Shown piece by piece: positions 13,830 through 17,868 of a stretch of DNA of 17,868 nt. The stretch is from Moraxella equi (GTDB taxonomy: Bacteria; Pseudomonadota; Gammaproteobacteria; Pseudomonadales; Moraxellaceae). Both the position numbers and the translations under genes were made by a program. A model generated the notes under the pieces. It was not told the origin of the DNA, made no database searches, and saw only the letters and a list, made by a program, of their open reading frames with translations. The DNA lies in the NCBI RefSeq assembly GCF_002027555.1, contig NZ_MXAP01000122.1, positions 1-17,868 on the forward strand, given 5' to 3'. The number at the start of each line of letters is the position of its first letter. The stretch's first letter is position 1.

Positions 13830-15629
13830 TTATTCAGCTTTTTCTTTTTCACGCACACGAATGCCAAGCTCACGCAGTTGTTTGTTATCCACGCCAGCAG
13901 GGGCGGAGGTCAAGGGACATTCTGCTGTTTTGGTCTTAGGAAAGGCAATGACATCACGAATGGAGCTTGCCCCTGTCATCAGCATGACCAAGCGGTCAAG
14001 ACCAAACGCCAATCCGCCATGCGGTGGAGCCCCGTATTTTAGGGCGTTTAGTAGGAAGCTAAACTTCTCTTCAGCTTCGGTCTCACTAATGCCTAACGCT
14101 TCAAAGACTGCCTTTTGCATGTCTAGGGTGTTGATACGCAGTGAGCCACCGCCAATCTCTGTGCCGTTTAGCACCATGTCATAAGCGATAGACAAAGCGG
14201 TCTCTGGGCTGTTTTTCATCTCTTCTACCGTGCCTTTTGGCTTGGTAAATGGATGGTGAACTGATGTCCATTTGCCGTCATCGGTCTCTTCAAACATCGG
14301 GAAGTCCACAACCCATAGTGGAGCCCACTCACAGGTCAAAAGGTTTAAATCATGACCGATTTTAACACGCAACGCACCCATGGCATCATTGACCACTTTG
14401 GCTTTGTCAGCACCGAAGAAAATGATGTCGCCATTTTCGGCACCTGTACGGCGGATAAGCTCGACAAGCACGTCATCAGTCATATTTTTGATGATGGGCG
14501 ATTGTAATCCGCTTTCTTTATCCACGCCGTTGTTGATGTTGGATACATCATTTACTTTGATGTACGCCAAACCTTTTGCCCCATAAATACCAACGAATTT
14601 GGTGTAGTCGTCGATTTGCTTACGGCTGATTTCTGAACCATTTGGCACACGCAAGGCGGCCACACGACCTTTTGGATCTTGGGCTGGCGCTGAGAATACT
14701 TTAAATTCCACATTCTGCATGATGTCCGCCACGTCTACAAGTTTTAGTGGAATACGCAAATCGGGCTTGTCGGAGGCATAATCACGCATGGCTTCGCTAT
14801 ACGGCATACGCTGGAATTTGTCAAATTTTACGCCCAAAAGTTCGTCAAATAGCTTGACGGTCATGCCTTCCATTAAGTCCATGATGTCGTTGTCATCAAG
14901 GAACGATGTCTCAATGTCAATTTGGGTGAACTCTGGCTGACGGTCGGCACGCAAATCTTCATCACGAAAGCACTTGGCGATTTGATAATAACGGTCAATA
15001 CCGCCTACCATAAGAAGCTGTTTGAATAGCTGTGGCGACTGTGGCAGGGCATAAAACTCGCCATTAGACACACGGCTTGGCACAAGGTAATCCCTTGCTC
15101 CTTCTGGAGTGGCACGAGTTAGGATGGGCGTTTCAACGTCCAAAAAGCCATGCTCGTCTAGGTAGTTGCGGATAAGGCTTGTTACCTTTGAGCGAAAACG
15201 CAAGCGGTCAAGCATTTCAGGACGGCGAATGTCAAGGAAGCGGTATTTTAGGCGTAGCTCTTCTGAGACGTTGCTAAAATCATCGTTTAGTGGAAATGGT
15301 GGCGTTTCGCTGGTGGCAAGGGTTTCAATCTCTTTGGCAAGAAGTTCAATTTGACCGCTTTTCATGTTGGGGTTTTGGGTGCCTTCGTATCTTTTACGCA
15401 CACGCCCTGTGATTTTCAGGATGAATTCAGAACGTGCCTTATCAGCGGTGGCAAAGGCTTCTGGCGTGTCGGGGTCGATGACGACTTGCAACAGTCCATC
15501 TCGGTCTCTCATGTCCAAGAAAATCACGCCCCCGTGGTCTCTTCGGCGGTGCACCCAGCCGACAACGGTAATGGTTTGGTCAATGTAGCTTTCGGTAACA
15601 CTACCGCAATATTCTGTGCGAATTGCCAT
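13830..15629 (-). CDS. aspS: Aspartyl-tRNA synthetase, probably non-discriminating (Asp/Asn)
   Basis: The 599-residue class II synthetase charges tRNA with aspartate. Seen in order are the OB-fold anticodon domain (1-110), the class II motif 2 region ([20 protein letters not shown]), a bacterial GAD insertion domain (about 290-420) and motif 3 ([15 protein letters not shown]) near the C-terminus. The anticodon domain has His32 in RRRDHGG and Gly83 in YEGTQNPNM. These match residues reported in Pseudomonas aeruginosa AspRS to allow tRNA(Asn) charging, where E. coli has Leu and Lys. It may therefore make Asp-tRNA(Asn) for later amidation by GatCAB. AAAGG precedes the ATG. It heads the operon with the acyltransferase and glycosyltransferases, and it diverges from nhaP2. 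The identity is firm; the non-discriminating call is inference. Confidence 0.96.
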   Translation of the reverse strand: MAIRTEYCGSVTESYIDQTITVVGWVHRRRDHGGVIFLDMRDRDGLLQVVIDPDTPEAFATADKARSEFILKITGRVRKRYEGTQNPNMKSGQIELLAKEIETLATSETPPFPLNDDFSNVSEELRLKYRFLDIRRPEMLDRLRFRSKVTSLIRNYLDEHGFLDVETPILTRATPEGARDYLVPSRVSNGEFYALPQSPQLFKQLLMVGGIDRYYQIAKCFRDEDLRADRQPEFTQIDIETSFLDDNDIMDLMEGMTVKLFDELLGVKFDKFQRMPYSEAMRDYASDKPDLRIPLKLVDVADIMQNVEFKVFSAPAQDPKGRVAALRVPNGSEISRKQIDDYTKFVGIYGAKGLAYIKVNDVSNINNGVDKESGLQSPIIKNMTDDVLVELIRRTGAENGDIIFFGADKAKVVNDAMGALRVKIGHDLNLLTCEWAPLWVVDFPMFEETDDGKWTSVHHPFTKPKGTVEEMKNSPETALSIAYDMVLNGTEIGGGSLRINTLDMQKAVFEALGISETEAEEKFSFLLNALKYGAPPHGGLAFGLDRLVMLMTGASSIRDVIAFPKTKTAECPLTSAPAGVDNKQLRELGIRVREKEKAE

Positions 15630-15687
15630 AAATTTGCCTTTTTGAAAGTTGCTTTAAATTTTAAAAGTAAAATGGTTCAAACTTGCT

Positions 15688-15716
15688 ATTATGCCTTGTA
15701 ATGATAAAAGGTGCAA
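15688..15716 (-). promoter_or_regulatory. Candidate aspS operon promoter
   Basis: On the minus strand TTGCAC (15711-15716) and CATAAT (15688-15693) are 17 bp apart. Transcription would start near 15681, about 50 nt before the ATG. The -10 matches at 5 of 6 positions and the -35 at only 3 of 6, so this is moderate evidence. Confidence 0.4.
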
Positions 15717-15801
15717 GATGTTTGGCGAAATTTTGTCGGATTTTTGTAGAATTTATCTTTAACAAATAGCCAAAAACGCCGTGATGTGGTACGATTGCTT
15801 T

Positions 15802-15820
15802 TTTAAAAAGCGTTTAAAAA
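15802..15820. repeat. Motif shared with the prmB promoter region
   Basis: TTTAAAAAGCG followed by TTTAAAAA occurs here and, with one extra G, at 4337-4356 before prmB. Here it lies 62 bp upstream of the nhaP2 start. It may be a shared regulator site or a chance product of AT-rich spacer composition. Confidence 0.35.
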
Positions 15821-15881
15821 ATCGCCAATCCGTCTTTATCCTTTTGTCTGCCATTTTGCCATTGGGGGAACTCACACACGC

Positions 15882-17765
15882 ATGAACACCTTAAATATTG
15901 TCTATCTTGTCTCGGCTTTGCTGATTTTTTCTAGTATCATGACCAGTACCCTGTCGGCTCGTTTGGGTGTGCCGTTGCTGTTGTTCTTTTTGGGTGTGGG
16001 CATGCTGGCAGGCGAAGAGGGGATTTTGGGGATAGAATTTGCCGAATATTCGCTTGCCAATTTTGTGGGGCAGGCGGCGTTGGCGTGTATTTTGCTTGAC
16101 GGTGGCTTGCGAACGTCTTTTACGTCTTTTCGGGTGGGGCTAAAACCTGCGATTACATTGGCAAGTTGGGGGGTTTTTGCCACTGTCGTGAGTTTGGGGC
16201 TGTTTGCCACATGGCTACTTGACATTGATTGGCGATTGGGGCTACTTATGGCGGCGATTGTCGGCAGTACGGACGCGGCAGCCGTTTTTAGCCTTTTGCG
16301 AAATGGCGGGGTTAAGCTCAATGACCGTGTGCAAGCAACCTTGGAGATAGAGTCTGGGGCGAATGACCCGTTGGCGATTTTGCTCGTTACGGTGCTTATC
16401 GCCCTAAACCTTGACCCCAACAGCCAAAGTGTGGGCGGGGTGCTGGGTATGCTCGCCACGCAAATCATCGTGGGGCTGATAGTCGGCTTGGTATCGGGAT
16501 TTGGCTTGTCTAAGCTCTTGCCAAAAGTGCATTTGGCGGAGGGCATGTACGCCATTTTAATTATGTCGGCAGGTTTGGCGGTGTTTGGGGCGACTAACTT
16601 GTTGGGCGGTTCGGGCTTTTTGGCGGTGTATTTGGCAGGCGTGGTTATCGGTAACACCAAAGTGCGTGCCACTGAACACGTTTTGCGGGTTATGGACAGT
16701 TTTGCGTGGTTGTCGCAAGCGGTGCTGTTTGTGGTGCTGGGGCTACTGGTTACGCCGTCTCACATTTTGCAGTTGTGGCACTATTCGCTTATCATTTTCT
16801 TGTTTTTGCTGTTTGTTGCTCGCCCGTTTGCTGTGGCGACAAGCCTTGTGCCGTTTGGCTTTCGCTCACGTGAGATCGGTTTTATCTCGTGGGTGGGACT
16901 GCGTGGGGCGGTGCCGATTACCCTTGCCATTTTGCCGATTATGAGCGGTGTTGAGGGGGCAGGACTTGCGTTTAATGTCGTGTTTGGGGTGGTGATTTTG
17001 TCGCTATTGGCTCAGGGGGCAACCATTCCATTTATGGCAAAACGTTTTAAGGTTTGGTTGCCAACAGACAACGAACCCAAGGCGGAGCATGAGATTTGGG
17101 TGGGGGATAATGCCAACATTACCCTGTATGAATTTGAGGTTAAAATGGGGGCGTTTGCCATTGGGCGACACCCCGAACGCATTTCTAGCAAAATCAGTCT
17201 GGACGGTGTTAGCGTGTTCGCCCTAGTGCGTAATGAGCGACTGCTAAGTATCCACGATGACACAATCCTACAAGTGGGTGATGTGGTGTGGTATGCCATG
17301 AGCGCCGATGTCGCCCCAAATATCGCCAAGATTTTTAATAATTCAGTGTCGGAATACCAAAAAACGAGCGAATTTTATGGCGATTGGCTGCTGTCGCCCC
17401 ATGTCAAGGTGGCGGATTTGCCGTTTTATCGGCTTGCCATGGCAAGCACCGCCCCAACGTTCACCAAAATAACCCCTGTCGCCCAAGCCTTTGATAATGC
17501 GTTGGGCGGTTTGGGTAAGTTTACGCCACAAAAAATCCCCCAAAAAACACCCGTCCTATCAGGTGTGGACGATGAGCTGATTGATAACTTAAATAAAGCC
17601 AAAGATATGACGGTGGCGGAGTTTATGCTGTCGCATTTTAGTGTCAAAATGGTCAAGGGCGACATGGTCAAACTTAATGGCAACTGGTCGCTTGTGGTGC
17701 GTGATATGGACGATAGCGGACGACTACGTGGCGTGGGGCTAAAAAATACGGTCAAAAAGGAATAA
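15882..17765 (+). CDS. nhaP2: NhaP2/CvrA-type K+/H+ antiporter with RCK_C domain
   Basis: The 627-residue inner-membrane protein is a CPA1-family cation/proton antiporter, most like NhaP2 (CvrA, E. coli about 578 residues), which extrudes K+ in exchange for H+. The first 400 residues contain about 12 hydrophobic segments. The core motifs are LLDGGLRTSF (71-80), GSTDAAAVFSLLRNGG (128-143) and ESGANDP (157-163), whose Asn161-Asp162 pair is the ion-site signature, plus WVGLRGAVPITLA later. A cytoplasmic RCK_C/TrkA-C-like domain follows (about 405-490; GAFAIGRHPERISSKIS and LQVGDVVWYAM). A C-terminal domain (about 490-627; SLVVRDMDDSGRLRGVGL) resembles the CorC_HlyC-like end of the family. GGGGG lies 13-17 bp before the ATG. 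It diverges from aspS and appears monocistronic. The ion preference is inferred from the family. Confidence 0.9.
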   Translation: MNTLNIVYLVSALLIFSSIMTSTLSARLGVPLLLFFLGVGMLAGEEGILGIEFAEYSLANFVGQAALACILLDGGLRTSFTSFRVGLKPAITLASWGVFATVVSLGLFATWLLDIDWRLGLLMAAIVGSTDAAAVFSLLRNGGVKLNDRVQATLEIESGANDPLAILLVTVLIALNLDPNSQSVGGVLGMLATQIIVGLIVGLVSGFGLSKLLPKVHLAEGMYAILIMSAGLAVFGATNLLGGSGFLAVYLAGVVIGNTKVRATEHVLRVMDSFAWLSQAVLFVVLGLLVTPSHILQLWHYSLIIFLFLLFVARPFAVATSLVPFGFRSREIGFISWVGLRGAVPITLAILPIMSGVEGAGLAFNVVFGVVILSLLAQGATIPFMAKRFKVWLPTDNEPKAEHEIWVGDNANITLYEFEVKMGAFAIGRHPERISSKISLDGVSVFALVRNERLLSIHDDTILQVGDVVWYAMSADVAPNIAKIFNNSVSEYQKTSEFYGDWLLSPHVKVADLPFYRLAMASTAPTFTKITPVAQAFDNALGGLGKFTPQKIPQKTPVLSGVDDELIDNLNKAKDMTVAEFMLSHFSVKMVKGDMVKLNGNWSLVVRDMDDSGRLRGVGLKNTVKKE

Positions 17766-17868
17766 GGAGCTTTTAAAACGCCGAACAAACCCCATTATTT
17801 TTAAAAATTGGTATTATTTAGTAAAGATACATTTTTAAAATTTGCCAATGCGGCAACTGTATTCCACT

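Noticed and set aside
15902..16672. 256-codon minus-strand reading frame opposite nhaP2
   Set aside because: Composition is that of an antisense shadow (Pro, Ser, Lys and Thr-rich) and the plus strand encodes a clear antiporter.
17766..17868. Possible next gene from the AAGGAG at 17763-17769
   Set aside because: No start codon lies at a usable distance and no reading frame continues; the weak TTGCC/GGCAA dyad is too short to call a terminator.

Overview
The window looks like a chromosomal segment of a gammaproteobacterium of the Moraxellaceae, most likely Moraxella or a close relative. This rests on the protein types: a 599-residue AspRS of the Pseudomonas/Moraxella type, a RoxA/PrmB/YbaK/AroC housekeeping set, and a lipooligosaccharide (LOS) style set of family 25 glycosyltransferases. 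The coding regions are of moderate GC and the spacers are AT-rich. No phage, CRISPR, rRNA or tRNA gene was found. The genus assignment is inference.

Left part (1-7600). The first 400 bases are an extremely AT-rich gene-free stretch ending in a strong extended -10 promoter. A 180-nt leader with several dyads follows, then a LysR-type regulator (584-1471). A hairpin at 1477-1502 separates it from a convergent, soluble ABC1/UbiB-like atypical kinase (1487-2857, -). Next comes a divergent pair: roxA (2990-4147, -), a JmjC-type oxygenase for ribosomal protein uL16, and prmB (4406-5536, +), a glutamine methyltransferase for uL3. Both modify the large ribosomal subunit, and they share a 258-bp spacer that also holds a REP-like palindrome. 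A compact minus-strand run follows: aroC, then ybaK (true start probably the ATG at 6488), then an unknown small lipoprotein.

Middle (7600-13812). A 275-bp MITE-like palindromic element lies between aroC and a surface-glycan gene block. The block has a GT25 gene (-), a divergent GT4 gene (+), and a minus-strand operon that reads aspS, LpxL/HtrB-type acyltransferase, putative GT-A glycosyltransferase, tandem-domain GT2, second GT25. The last four genes are joined by three successive 4-bp ATGA stop/start overlaps. Together they could acylate lipid A and extend the LOS oligosaccharide. The most distinctive protein is the 530-residue GT2, which carries two complete family 2 domains. A 91-bp stretch in the two halves is 94.5% identical, which points to recent duplication or gene conversion.

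Right part (13830-17868). aspS (-) encodes a probably non-discriminating aspartyl-tRNA synthetase and is divergent from nhaP2 (+), a 627-residue K+/H+ antiporter. The last 103 bases (17766-17868) hold no gene I can support.
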